From positions 62,001-126,000 of the forward strand of contig NZ_VCNK01000001.1 in the NCBI RefSeq assembly GCF_006265095.1: a DNA stretch of 64,000 bases, given 5' to 3'. Shown piece after piece: positions 8,213 through 16,492 of the stretch; positions within the stretch are counted from its first letter, which is position 1, and the number at the start of each line of letters is the position of its first letter. A program made the translations under genes and the position numbers. The DNA comes from Phaeobacter sp. B1627. Lineage in GTDB: Bacteria > Pseudomonadota > Alphaproteobacteria > Rhodobacterales > Rhodobacteraceae. Below the pieces are notes generated by a model. It did no database searches. It saw only the letters and a list, made by a program, of their open reading frames with translations, and was not told the origin of the DNA.

Positions 8213-9462
8213 CAGTGCAAATTGGGCTGATTGCCCATCCCTTTTTCATCGATCATGCGGCCCGTTCGGAACCGGTCGAACCGATAGGCGGTTGCGGTGG
8301 GGTGGGGGGTGTCCGTAGCCAGCAGATGGGCAAAGGCAAATCCGCTTGCGGGGGTCGCCTTGAACCCGCCGTAACACCACCCTCCGTTGAAGTAGAGACC
8401 CTCGATATGGGTCCGGTCGATGATCGGAGAGCCGTCCATCGACATGTCCATGATCCCCCCCCACATGCGCAACAGACGGGCGCGTCCGAGCATCGGGAAA
8501 ATCGCCATCGCCCCTTCACAGACGTCCTCCACAACCGGCAGGTTTCCCCGTTGCGCATAGGAATTATATCCGTCGATATCGCCACCAAACACCAGCCCGC
8601 CTTTGTCGGACTGGCTGCAATAGAAATGCCCCGCGCCGAAGGTGATGACGCCGGGAAGGATGGGTTTCAGCCCTTCGGACACAAAGGCCTGCAACACATG
8701 GCTTTCGATGGGCAGGCGCATGTTTGCCAGGCTCATCAGGCGGCTGGAATTCCCGGCGACGGCACAGCCGACCTTGGAGGCTGCGATATATCCCCGGGTG
8801 GTCTCGACGCCCTTGCAGACCCCGCCTTCGATGCGAAACCCTGTGACTTCGCAGTTTTGGATGATGTCGACGCCCCGGCTGTCGGCACTGCGCGCGTATC
8901 CCCAGGCCACCGCGTCATGGCGTACGGTGCCGCCGCGATGCTGCGCCAGGCCGCCCTTGATCGGAAAGCGCGCATCACCGGTGTTGAGGAAAGGATAGCG
9001 TTTCTTGATCTCCGCCACGCTCAGCATATCGGCGTCGGCCCCGTTCAGGATCATGGCATTGCCGCGCCGGGTGAACGCATCGCGCTGGCCGTCGGAATGG
9101 ATCAGGTTCAGGATCCCGCGCTGGCTGACCATCGCATTGTAGTTGAGGTCCTGTTCCAGCCCCTCCCACAGCTTCAGCGAAAATTCGTAGAACGGTTCAT
9201 TGCCGTCCAGCAGGTAATTGGAGCGGATGATCGTTGTATTTCGGCCAACGTTGCCACCGCCGATCCAGCCCTTCTCCAGCACTGCAATGCGGGCCTGGCC
9301 GAATTCTTTGGCAAGGTAATGCGCCGTGGCCAGGCCATGCCCGCCGCCGCCGATGATCACGATATCATACTGTGACCGGGGGGCGGCGTCGCGCCATGCA
9401 GGCCGCCAGCCCGTGTGACCCGTCAATGCCTCCTTGATGACACGAAACCCTGAATACCGCAT
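8212..9462 (-). CDS. mgdA: N-methylglutamate dehydrogenase subunit A (sarcosine oxidase beta-like)
   Basis: 416-residue DAO-fold flavoprotein. The FAD dinucleotide site is DIVIIGGGGHGLATAHYLAK at about 33-52. RHDAVAWGYAR at about 181 contains His182, in the region where tetrameric sarcosine oxidases attach FMN covalently. The C-terminal GIMDMSMDGSPIID and GGWCYGGFKATPASG are typical of the beta subunit. First gene of mgdABCD, with an ATG at 9462. It probably oxidises the N-methyl group of N-methylglutamate. The upstream region holds the GGCAATAAT element. SoxB is the paralogous alternative; gene neighbourhood decides for Mgd. Confidence 0.85.
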   Translation of the reverse strand: MRYSGFRVIKEALTGHTGWRPAWRDAAPRSQYDIVIIGGGGHGLATAHYLAKEFGQARIAVLEKGWIGGGNVGRNTTIIRSNYLLDGNEPFYEFSLKLWEGLEQDLNYNAMVSQRGILNLIHSDGQRDAFTRRGNAMILNGADADMLSVAEIKKRYPFLNTGDARFPIKGGLAQHRGGTVRHDAVAWGYARSADSRGVDIIQNCEVTGFRIEGGVCKGVETTRGYIAASKVGCAVAGNSSRLMSLANMRLPIESHVLQAFVSEGLKPILPGVITFGAGHFYCSQSDKGGLVFGGDIDGYNSYAQRGNLPVVEDVCEGAMAIFPMLGRARLLRMWGGIMDMSMDGSPIIDRTHIEGLYFNGGWCYGGFKATPASGFAFAHLLATDTPHPTATAYRFDRFRTGRMIDEKGMGNQPNLH

Positions 9463-9574
9463 GCGATCCCCTTTTCGTGACCCTTCTCAGCAACCGGCAC
9501 AGGATGGTGAGGGTCTGTGCGCCCTGACCGAATCCCCGATCATTGAGGACACTTGAACGGGTTTCAAATCAGAT

Positions 9575-9583
9575 GGCAATAAT
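9575..9583 (-). promoter_or_regulatory. GGCAATAAT element upstream of mgdA (shared with mgsA)
   Basis: Identical to the nonamer at 3258-3266 and at nearly the same distance from the start codon (113 versus 105 bases). It is centred between the ATCAG and CTGAT arms of an inverted repeat. Candidate binding site of the XRE-cupin regulator. Confidence 0.4.
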
Positions 9584-9660
9584 CCTGATGGGAAAAAGTG
9601 TTTCTTTTTGGGAATATTTCTGCGTGAGCCGCAGCCGCGATAATCTGCGTGCCAGGGACT

Positions 9661-9700
9661 CGGCGATCAATGGTGATCACTGGTGATCAACGACGATCCC
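9661..9700. repeat. Four 10-base iterations around TGGTGATCA
   Basis: The 40 bases read as four consecutive decamers: CGGCGATCAA, TGGTGATCAC, TGGTGATCAA, CGACGATCCC. The core NGATC recurs once per helical turn, and the two central units carry the palindrome TGATCA. The decamer GGTGATCAAC at the third unit recurs upstream of mgsA (3223-3232). It looks like a cooperative protein-binding array, but it sits about 200 bases from mgdA. Confidence 0.4.
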
Positions 9701-9829
9701 CGACGCGACTACCTGCTGAACGCTTTCAGGCGGATCAGCCGTCGAAAGGCCGCGCAGCAGAACCTGACAGAGCCGGATGAGCCGTGGTCGGCTCTGCCAA
9801 ACTTCACCTCGTGGGCCGCATCTCTTCGG

Positions 9830-10258
9830 TCAGGACCGCACGATGAGAACCGAGCAGGGCGCCTTGCGGGCGACCCGCGCCGAATTGGGCCCCTGCAGAC
9901 GATCGATCAGATCGGGTTTATGAGCGCCGACCACCACAAGGTCCGCCTGGGACACTTTGATGGCCTCCAGGATCATCTCATAGGCTGTGCCAACCTCGAC
10001 GATGTGCTGCACTTTCGGGAAATCCGGGAGCTGTTGTTTCACCCAGGCGTGGAGCTGGTCGTTGGCCGCCGAAACGGCGGATTTCATGGTGCCTTCCTTG
10101 AAATAGGACCCGACGATGGACATGCCATAATCGGGGACGACGGTGACGACACTGAGCGATGCGCCATAGAATTTTGCCAGTTTCGCTGCCTCGGCCAACA
10201 AATGCGTTTCAGTGTCGAGATGGGCCATGTCGACGGCACAGAGGATGTGTTTGGTCAT
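9830..10258 (-). CDS. Universal stress protein associated with the TRAP transporter (TeaD-like)
   Basis: 142-residue UspA-fold protein: MTKHILCAVDM at the start and LVVVGAHKPDLIDRLQGPNS / VARKAPCSVLIVRS at the end, the ATP-binding loop region. The canonical G-2x-G-9x-G(S/N) pattern is altered, with the second glycine replaced. Its start overlaps the TRAP permease stop by four bases (ATGA), so it is part of the transporter operon. In Halomonas a USP, TeaD, is encoded with the ectoine TRAP transporter TeaABC and modulates its activity; an analogous role is inferred here. Confidence 0.85.
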   Translation of the reverse strand: MTKHILCAVDMAHLDTETHLLAEAAKLAKFYGASLSVVTVVPDYGMSIVGSYFKEGTMKSAVSAANDQLHAWVKQQLPDFPKVQHIVEVGTAYEMILEAIKVSQADLVVVGAHKPDLIDRLQGPNSARVARKAPCSVLIVRS

Positions 10259-12855
10259 GCTGGTACTCCTTCTGTCTGTTCACGTTTGCGCCGCATTTGC
10301 AGAAAGTACACCGCCCCCAGCAGCAGGAACGCGGGGATGTAGAAGAGCTCTTTGGGCAGCCGGTCCGCCGCGACGTCCAGCTCTGCAAGTTCCCAGTCGA
10401 AATCGATGCCCAGCTGTTCCGACGGGCCGCCGAAGTTCAGGTTGTCAACAAACAGCTGCCCGTCTTCCTCGCGGAACTCGATGCCCGCGCTGTCAAACAG
10501 TCGGGTTTCCCCATCGGGGCCTGCGTCGCCAAGCGGCAGCAGGTAGCGTGCGTCCACCGGGTCTCCGTTCAGATTCTCGCCGATCAGGCGCACCCGCAAA
10601 GACGTGCCATCGGGGGCCGCCGCCGCCCTGTCAAAAATCTCGCTGGCGGCGCGGGTCTCGAATTCCGGCTGCAGCTTGTTGAGGAAATACCCCGGCTGAA
10701 ACAGAGTGAAGGCGACCAACAACAGAATGGCGCTTTCCCAGATCTTCGATTTGACCATGAAATAGTTCATGGTTCCGGCCGCGAACAACAGCATCGCGAT
10801 CATCGCAATAATGAACACGAACACCGCCTGATAGGGACCTACATTTATCAGCAGCAGGTCGGTGTTGAAGATGAACAGGAAGGGCAGAAGCGCGGTGCGG
10901 ATCGAGTAGAAAAAGGCCTGGAACCCAGTGCGCAGAGGATCGCCCTTGGAAATCGCGGCGGCGGCGAAAGACGCAAGCCCGACCGGCGGCGTCACATCGG
11001 CCATGATCCCGAAGTAGAAGACAAACATATGCACCGCGACCAATGGCACGATCAGGCCGTTCTGTGCGCCGAGCTCGACCACGACGCCTGCCATCAGGGA
11101 GCTGACCACGATGTAGTTGGCCGTGGTCGGCAGCCCCATGCCCAGAATTATGGAGATCACAGCCACGAAGAACAGCATCGCCAACAGGTTTCCGCCCGAC
11201 AGGAATTCGACGAATTCCGCCATCACCTGGCCAATACCGGTCAGGGTCACGGCGCCGACGATGATGCCCGCCACGCCCATGGCGGCTGCCAGCCCTATCA
11301 TGTTGCGCGCGCCGATGATCAGGCCGTCGGCAATATCGGCAAAACCTGCGCGCAAATGGGCGACCGCATCTGTTTCGCCCCGGAAAAAGGCCTTCAGCGG
11401 GTTCTGTGTCGCAAGGATGACCAACATCGCGATGGTCGACCAGAAGGCCGACAGGCCCGGTGATTTGCGCTCGATCATCAGCAGATACATCAGCAAAAGG
11501 ATCGGCATCAGATAGTGGATACCCGTCTTGAAGATCTCCTTGGTCGGCGGCAGATGCTCCATGCTTTCGAGGCTCATTTCCAGATCCGGCCCCTTGGCGG
11601 CGAAGCGGACGGCGGCGACATAGGCCACGGCCATCGCGGCCACAATGACCCAGGTGGCCGCCCCGCCGAACAGGGACTGGGCCGCGTCGACAACTACGCC
11701 GCACAGGAACAGGGTGCCGCCGGCAATGACGATCGAGGTGGCGATAATGCAGATCGCGCCGAGCATGAACTTGACGGGATGCATCCGGCTGGTGCCGGGC
11801 ATGTTCATCTTCAGGGCCTCAAGATGCACGATATAGACCAAGGCGATATAGGATATGGCGGCGGGCACGATGGCGGTCTTGACCACCTCGACATAGGAAA
11901 TGCCGACATATTCGGTCATCAGGAAGGCCACCGCGCCCATGACGGGGGGCGTGAGCACACCGTTGATTGACGACGAGACCTCGACCGCGCCGGCCTTCGT
12001 TGCCGGAAAGCCGACCTTCTTCATCAAGGGGATCGTAAACGTGCCGGTTGTCACGACGTTCGCGATGGAAGACCCCGAAATCAGGCCCGTCGCGGCCGAT
12101 GCGATCACCGCGGCCTTTGCCGGGCCACCGCGCAGATGTCCCAAAGCGGCAAAAGCGAGCTTGAGAAAGTAATTTCCCGCGCCGGCCTGATTGAGGAGCG
12201 CGCCGAACAGCACGAACAGGAACACAAATCCGGAGGAAACGCCCAAGGCGACGCCAAAGACCCCTTCGGTGGTGAGCCACATGTGGCTCATTGCCTTGTT
12301 CAGAGAGGCGCCCTTCCACTGCACCACTTCCGGCAGTCCGGACCAGGAGCCAAAGAACACATAGGCCAGGAAAAACAGCGCAACCCCCATCAGCGGAAAG
12401 CCGAGCGACCGGCGCGCGGCCTCCATCAGCAAGACGATGCCGATAATGGAGATGGCGACGTCCATCCCGCTCGGGTTGCCGGTCCGGTCCGCAACACCGG
12501 AGTAGTTGTAGAACAGATAGGAGGAGGCCAGCGCTCCGATAACGGCCACCACCCATGTGGGGAGCGGAATGCGGTGACGGGGACTGCTCTTCAGCCCGGG
12601 AAAGGCGATGAAGGCAAGCAGCACGGCGAAGCCAAGGTGGATCGCGCGGGTCTGGGTGTCGTTCCAGACCCCGATGCGCAGGATGAACGGCAGCGGAGAG
12701 GCAATCCAGAGTTGATACAGTGACCAGACCAGAGGGATGTACCACAGGGCGGCTTTTCCAAAGGCGTCGCGGGGCAGGCGCCCGCCTGTATCACTGTCGG
12801 CGACGAAGTCTTCCAGATTGGTGTCCTGCGTCCTGATGTCTTCCTCTTGTGCCAT
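10255..12855 (-). CDS. TRAP transporter, fused 4TM/12TM permease of the TAXI type
   Basis: 866 residues. The N-terminal segment is DctQ-like (LWYIPLVWSLYQLWIASPLP). It is followed by a DctM-type domain at about 120-640 with GSSIANVVTTGTFTIPLMKK, GVLTPPVMGAVAFLMTEYVG, GLPTTANYIVVSSLMAGVVV and ADVTPPVGLASFAAAAISKG. The C-terminal soluble part (about 740-840, ending in a last membrane segment) resembles the DUF3394 extension of these permeases. It imports a small carboxylate or amino acid using an ion gradient. The operon is receptor (87 bases upstream), permease, then the overlapping USP gene. Substrate unknown. Confidence 0.92.
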   Translation of the reverse strand: MAQEEDIRTQDTNLEDFVADSDTGGRLPRDAFGKAALWYIPLVWSLYQLWIASPLPFILRIGVWNDTQTRAIHLGFAVLLAFIAFPGLKSSPRHRIPLPTWVVAVIGALASSYLFYNYSGVADRTGNPSGMDVAISIIGIVLLMEAARRSLGFPLMGVALFFLAYVFFGSWSGLPEVVQWKGASLNKAMSHMWLTTEGVFGVALGVSSGFVFLFVLFGALLNQAGAGNYFLKLAFAALGHLRGGPAKAAVIASAATGLISGSSIANVVTTGTFTIPLMKKVGFPATKAGAVEVSSSINGVLTPPVMGAVAFLMTEYVGISYVEVVKTAIVPAAISYIALVYIVHLEALKMNMPGTSRMHPVKFMLGAICIIATSIVIAGGTLFLCGVVVDAAQSLFGGAATWVIVAAMAVAYVAAVRFAAKGPDLEMSLESMEHLPPTKEIFKTGIHYLMPILLLMYLLMIERKSPGLSAFWSTIAMLVILATQNPLKAFFRGETDAVAHLRAGFADIADGLIIGARNMIGLAAAMGVAGIIVGAVTLTGIGQVMAEFVEFLSGGNLLAMLFFVAVISIILGMGLPTTANYIVVSSLMAGVVVELGAQNGLIVPLVAVHMFVFYFGIMADVTPPVGLASFAAAAISKGDPLRTGFQAFFYSIRTALLPFLFIFNTDLLLINVGPYQAVFVFIIAMIAMLLFAAGTMNYFMVKSKIWESAILLLVAFTLFQPGYFLNKLQPEFETRAASEIFDRAAAAPDGTSLRVRLIGENLNGDPVDARYLLPLGDAGPDGETRLFDSAGIEFREEDGQLFVDNLNFGGPSEQLGIDFDWELAELDVAADRLPKELFYIPAFLLLGAVYFLQMRRKREQTEGVPA

Positions 12856-12941
12856 AATGCCGTGTCCCAGATAAATGAATGCGCAAAAGCCTCCGACACC
12901 CGGTCAGGCGTCGGAGGTTGGTTCTTCAGGCCGTCGGGCGC

Positions 12942-13913
12942 TTATTTCCAGCCACGTTCCTGATAATATTTCAGGGCGCCCGGATGGATTTCGGCCGTCA
13001 GGCCATCCTTGACCATTTCGCTTTCCGTGAGGCGACCAAAGGCGGGGTGCAGTTTCTTGAAGTCGTCAAAATTCTCGAAGATCGCAGAGACAACCGCATA
13101 GACCACGTCGTCAGACACGTCGGCCGAGGTCACAAAGGTGGCTTTCGGGCCCCAGGACGGGATGTCGTCGGGGTTGTTGGGATACATGCCGCCGGGGATT
13201 GTGGCGGCGGCATAGGCGCTGTTCTCGGCCAGCAGCTTGTCGATGCCTGGTCCGGTCAGCGGGATGATCTTCACCTCGCAGGACGAGGTCGCTTCCTGAC
13301 TGGACCCGTTCGGCAGGCCGGCCGCCCAGATGGTTGCGTCGATCTTGCCATCGCACAGGGCCGCCGACTGTTCGGAGCTCTTCAGCTCTGCCGCCAGCGA
13401 GAAGCTGTCTCTGGTCAGGTCGGAGTATGTCATCAGCGTTTCCGCCAGAACACGAGTGCCCGAACCGGGGTTGGCGATATTGACGCGCTTGCCTGCCATG
13501 CTGGCGACATCCGTGATGCCACTGTCGGCGCGCGCCATGACATGGAGCGGTTCGGGATGGACTGAAAACAGCGCCCGCAGCCCCGGATAGGCACCATCCT
13601 CGGAGAATTTCCCGGTGCCCGCGACCGCTGCCGCCTGGACGTCGGATTGAACGATGCCAAAGTCCAGCTCGCCCGCGCGGATGGTGCGGGTGTTGTACAC
13701 CGAGCCGCCGGTCGATTCGACGGAACAGCGGATCCCGTGTTCCTTGCGGCCCTTGTTCACCAGCCGACAGATGGCACCGCCCGTCGGATAGTAGACCCCG
13801 GTGACGCCACCGGTGCCGATGGTGACGAATTGCTGATCAGCCGCTTGTGCGCCACCGGCGAGGCCCATGGTGGCTACGGCCGCAAACCCGTAGATCGCGT
13901 GCTTGAGTGTCAT
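12942..13913 (-). CDS. TAXI-family TRAP solute-binding protein
   Basis: 323 residues with a signal peptide (about residues 1-24, cleavage after AQA). The family signature FVTIGTGGVTGVYYPTGGAI is followed by STGGSVYNTRTIRAGELDFG. It is periplasmic and delivers ligand to the fused permease encoded immediately downstream. First gene of the three-gene transporter operon, with a GGGAGA ribosome site ahead of the ATG. TAXI receptors with known ligand mostly bind glutamate-like or dicarboxylic compounds; nothing in the sequence shows the ligand here. Confidence 0.93.
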   Translation of the reverse strand: MTLKHAIYGFAAVATMGLAGGAQAADQQFVTIGTGGVTGVYYPTGGAICRLVNKGRKEHGIRCSVESTGGSVYNTRTIRAGELDFGIVQSDVQAAAVAGTGKFSEDGAYPGLRALFSVHPEPLHVMARADSGITDVASMAGKRVNIANPGSGTRVLAETLMTYSDLTRDSFSLAAELKSSEQSAALCDGKIDATIWAAGLPNGSSQEATSSCEVKIIPLTGPGIDKLLAENSAYAAATIPGGMYPNNPDDIPSWGPKATFVTSADVSDDVVYAVVSAIFENFDDFKKLHPAFGRLTESEMVKDGLTAEIHPGALKYYQERGWK

Positions 13914-14238
13914 TTGCTGTGTCTCCCTACATTTGGCTTCCGCGCTTGGCGCACGTTGTGGTAGAACCGAGCGTCGCGAAAAACGCCCGTCCTGTCACGT
14001 TAAAATTAGTTTTTTGCCGACGATCCGATTGCCAGCCTTGTCCGGGCGCAGGTCCTGTCAGGGTCGATCCGCGCTGCTGCGGAGCCACCGACGGGCGTGG
14101 TGGCGGCCTGCGGGTGGGGGTTGAAAACAGCCTCGCTCCGGCCGACGCAGTGAGGCACACTGACTCTGACACAGCCGCATCGGCCCGCGCCCCGATCGCC
14201 GAAATCTGCCAGATTGACCAGATTGAAAGGACTTCGCC
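13914..14238. promoter_or_regulatory. Divergent promoter region between the TAXI receptor and class III aminotransferase genes
   Basis: 325 bases with no gene. An AT-rich patch at about 14000-14020 is the only distinctive part. It must carry promoters for both directions; no clear operator was found. Confidence 0.4.
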
Positions 14239-15600
14239 ATGAGCCATGTATTCCCCCGCCACTGCCATAGTTCGCTGCCCATGGCCGCGACCGGAGACGG
14301 CTGCTTTCTGATCGATGCCGACGGCAAGCGGTATTTCGACGGCTCAGGCGGGGCTGCGGTGTCCTGTCTGGGCCATTCCAACAGGCGTGTGACGCAAGCG
14401 ATCAAGGATCAGGTCGACAGGCTCGCCTTTGCCCATACGGGGTTTTTCACATCGGAGCCGGCCGAGGCGCTGGCGGATCTTCTTGTCACCCATGTGCCCG
14501 GCGATCTGGACCGGGTCTATTTCGTCTCCGGCGGCTCCGAGGCGGTGGAAAGCGCGATCAAGCTCGCACGGCAGTACCATCTTGAGCGGGGCGAACCGCA
14601 GCGACGCCATCTGATTGCCCGCCGCCAGAGCTATCACGGCAACACGCTGGGTGCGCTCGCGGCTGGCGGCAATGCGTGGCGGCGGCACCAGTTCGCGCCG
14701 CTTCTGACCGATGTCAGCCACATTGCGCCCTGCTATGACTATGCGGAACGTGGAGCAAACGAGACCCTGCACGCATATGGGCAGCGGGTCGCGCAGGAGC
14801 TGGAGGATGAAATCCTGCGGCTTGGCCCGGACAGCGTCATGGCCTTCATTGCCGAGCCGGTTGTCGGTGCAACTCTCGGCGCGGTGCCGGCGGTTGACGG
14901 CTATTTCGCCCGCATCCGCGAAATCTGCGATGCCTATGGCGTCTTGCTGATCCTCGACGAAGTCATGTGTGGCATGGGCCGCACCGGTCACTTGTTCGCC
15001 TGCGAGGCCGAGGCTGTGGCCCCCGATATCCTCTGCATCGCAAAGGGGCTGGGGGCGGGGTATCAGCCAATCGGAGCAATGATGTGCAGCCGCCGGATCT
15101 ATCAGGCCATCGCGGAGGGAAGCGGCTTTTTTCAACATGGCCATACCTATCTCGGCCATCCCGTGGCTGCGGCTGCGGGACTTGCGGTGGTGCGCGAACT
15201 CCTGGATCGCGATCTGGTGTCTCAGGTCCGCCAGCGCGGCGCCTTTTTCGAACACCAGCTGCGACAGCGATTTGAACAGAGCCCCAACGTTGGGGACATT
15301 CGGGGGCGTGGTCTGTTCTGGGGCGTCGAATTTGTTGCCGACCGGGAGACCAAAATGCCCTTTGACCCCTCCGCCCGGATCGCGGCCCGGCTCAAATCTG
15401 CCGCCGTGTCGGAGGGGCTGATCTGCTACCCGATGCCCGGCACACGAGATGGCAGGCATGGGGATCATGTGCTGCTGGCGCCGCCGTTTATCGCCAGCGA
15501 AGCGGAGCTGGAATTCGCCCTGGATGCGTTGGTGCGGGCAGTGAACAAGACAGTGGACAAGACGGTGAAGGAGACTGGGTCAGCCGGGTCGCAAGGGTGA
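14239..15600 (+). CDS. Class III PLP-dependent aminotransferase (omega-amino acid type)
   Basis: 453 residues with the class III (ornithine/omega-aminotransferase) fold. Motifs are GGSEAVESAIKLARQYH (PLP phosphate), LILDEVMCGMGRTG (Asp contacting pyridine N) and CIAKGLGAGYQP with the Schiff-base lysine Lys269. It transfers an amino group from an amine or omega-amino acid to a keto acid; the substrate is not predictable. AAAGGA lies seven bases before the ATG. It is divergent from the TAXI transporter, which might supply its substrate (inference). The C-terminal tail NKTVDKTVKETGSAGSQG is repetitive and probably disordered. Confidence 0.9.
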   Translation: MSHVFPRHCHSSLPMAATGDGCFLIDADGKRYFDGSGGAAVSCLGHSNRRVTQAIKDQVDRLAFAHTGFFTSEPAEALADLLVTHVPGDLDRVYFVSGGSEAVESAIKLARQYHLERGEPQRRHLIARRQSYHGNTLGALAAGGNAWRRHQFAPLLTDVSHIAPCYDYAERGANETLHAYGQRVAQELEDEILRLGPDSVMAFIAEPVVGATLGAVPAVDGYFARIREICDAYGVLLILDEVMCGMGRTGHLFACEAEAVAPDILCIAKGLGAGYQPIGAMMCSRRIYQAIAEGSGFFQHGHTYLGHPVAAAAGLAVVRELLDRDLVSQVRQRGAFFEHQLRQRFEQSPNVGDIRGRGLFWGVEFVADRETKMPFDPSARIAARLKSAAVSEGLICYPMPGTRDGRHGDHVLLAPPFIASEAELEFALDALVRAVNKTVDKTVKETGSAGSQG

Positions 15601-15706
15601 ACCCCTGTCGCCAGCCTCCTGTCGCCAGACTCCAGTCTCCTGCCCCCGAGCTCCGGTCCCTGAGCCCCGGACGCAGAGCTTCGGACCACCGGGTTTGGTC
15701 TGTGCG

Positions 15707-16042
15707 CTATTGCGCTCTCACCAGGAGGACAACGCCAGCGGGGTCTGACGTCCAGTGGCCGTTGACCGTGCCGAGGGGTTCCAGAGCGTCCCGCTCCGGG
15801 CTGCGGAGCTGGTCGAGGGCACGATCCGGGTCATCGGTTATCAGCTCCAGCCAGATATCGACCTGGCTCTGTGCGGGGACGCAGTCGATCCATAGCGTCA
15901 TGTTGCCAAAGGCAAATGATGTGCTGTGGTCATATTCCTTGCGGACCTGAAGGCCCACGCGGTCCCTGTAGAAGGCGACCGTCTCTGCCCATTTGTATTC
16001 AGGGACTTTGATTGCAATGTTGGTTCCGGCTTCGATCTCCAT
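15707..16042 (-). CDS. VOC (glyoxalase/bleomycin-resistance) family protein
   Basis: 111 residues from the ATG at 16042, which has GGAGG five bases upstream; a start 12 codons earlier lacks one. A single vicinal-oxygen-chelate domain is seen: INIAIK-like first strand (TNIAIKVPEYKWAETVAFYR), RVGLQVRKEYDHSTSFAFGN and a C-terminal SDPAGVVLLVRAQ. VOC proteins are small metal-dependent enzymes or ligand binders and act as dimers. No specific reaction can be named. It stands alone, convergent to the aminotransferase gene. Confidence 0.8.
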   Translation of the reverse strand: MEIEAGTNIAIKVPEYKWAETVAFYRDRVGLQVRKEYDHSTSFAFGNMTLWIDCVPAQSQVDIWLELITDDPDRALDQLRSPERDALEPLGTVNGHWTSDPAGVVLLVRAQ

Positions 16043-16492
16043 GATGCCTCCGCGGGATGTGAAAGGTGGGCGCTCCATCCAGCGTGCCCATTGCCTGGGC
16101 GAAAAACAATGGGATGGATTGACCCGGGCTGCCTGCCCCCCCGGAATGCGGCGCGGGAAGGGACGGGTTTTGCCCTCCGGCTCAGATCGCGGGATGTCAG
16201 CCAGATACTGCCCGGACCAAGGGCGGCGGGCGTGAAATGCGCGGGCCGCTGGCGGTGAATCCGTCGGGCGCCATGGGGCTGACGCAACGTCTGCTATTCC
16301 TCCGACGCGGCGGGCGGACTAACTCCACCGGGGCGGACGGATCATGAACAGCAGCGGCGTTTATGACGGAGGGTCCTCACCGGTGAGAAAGGTTTGCGCG
16401 GATGACATCCTTGTGATCTTATCGCAAAAGGGATGATTGTGGGGCAGGGTCGCCAATCACCAAAGTCCATTGAATGCGAAGGTTAAACTCGC
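16043..16492. other. Intergenic region upstream of bphO
   Basis: About 450 bases without a convincing gene, between the divergent VOC and bphO genes. The last 90 bases before bphO are less GC-rich and probably hold its promoter. I saw no repeats or strong hairpin. Confidence 0.35.

Larger units (their letters stand above)
9463..9829. promoter_or_regulatory. Upstream region of mgdABCD
   Basis: 367 bases without a gene. It contains an AT-rich tract at 9561-9625, the GGCAATAAT element (9575-9583) inside an ATCAG/CTGAT inverted repeat (9568-9572 and 9585-9589), and a 10-base periodic array at 9661-9700. This is the likely promoter and operator zone of mgdABCD; the stress protein gene upstream ends at 9830. 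Confidence 0.5.

Noticed and set aside
4385-9462. Sarcosine oxidase soxBDAG
   Set aside because: Same fold and order, but the linked mgsABC and glutamine-synthetase-family genes indicate N-methylglutamate dehydrogenase. No glycine-betaine or serine hydroxymethyltransferase genes are near. Kept as the alternative in the entries.
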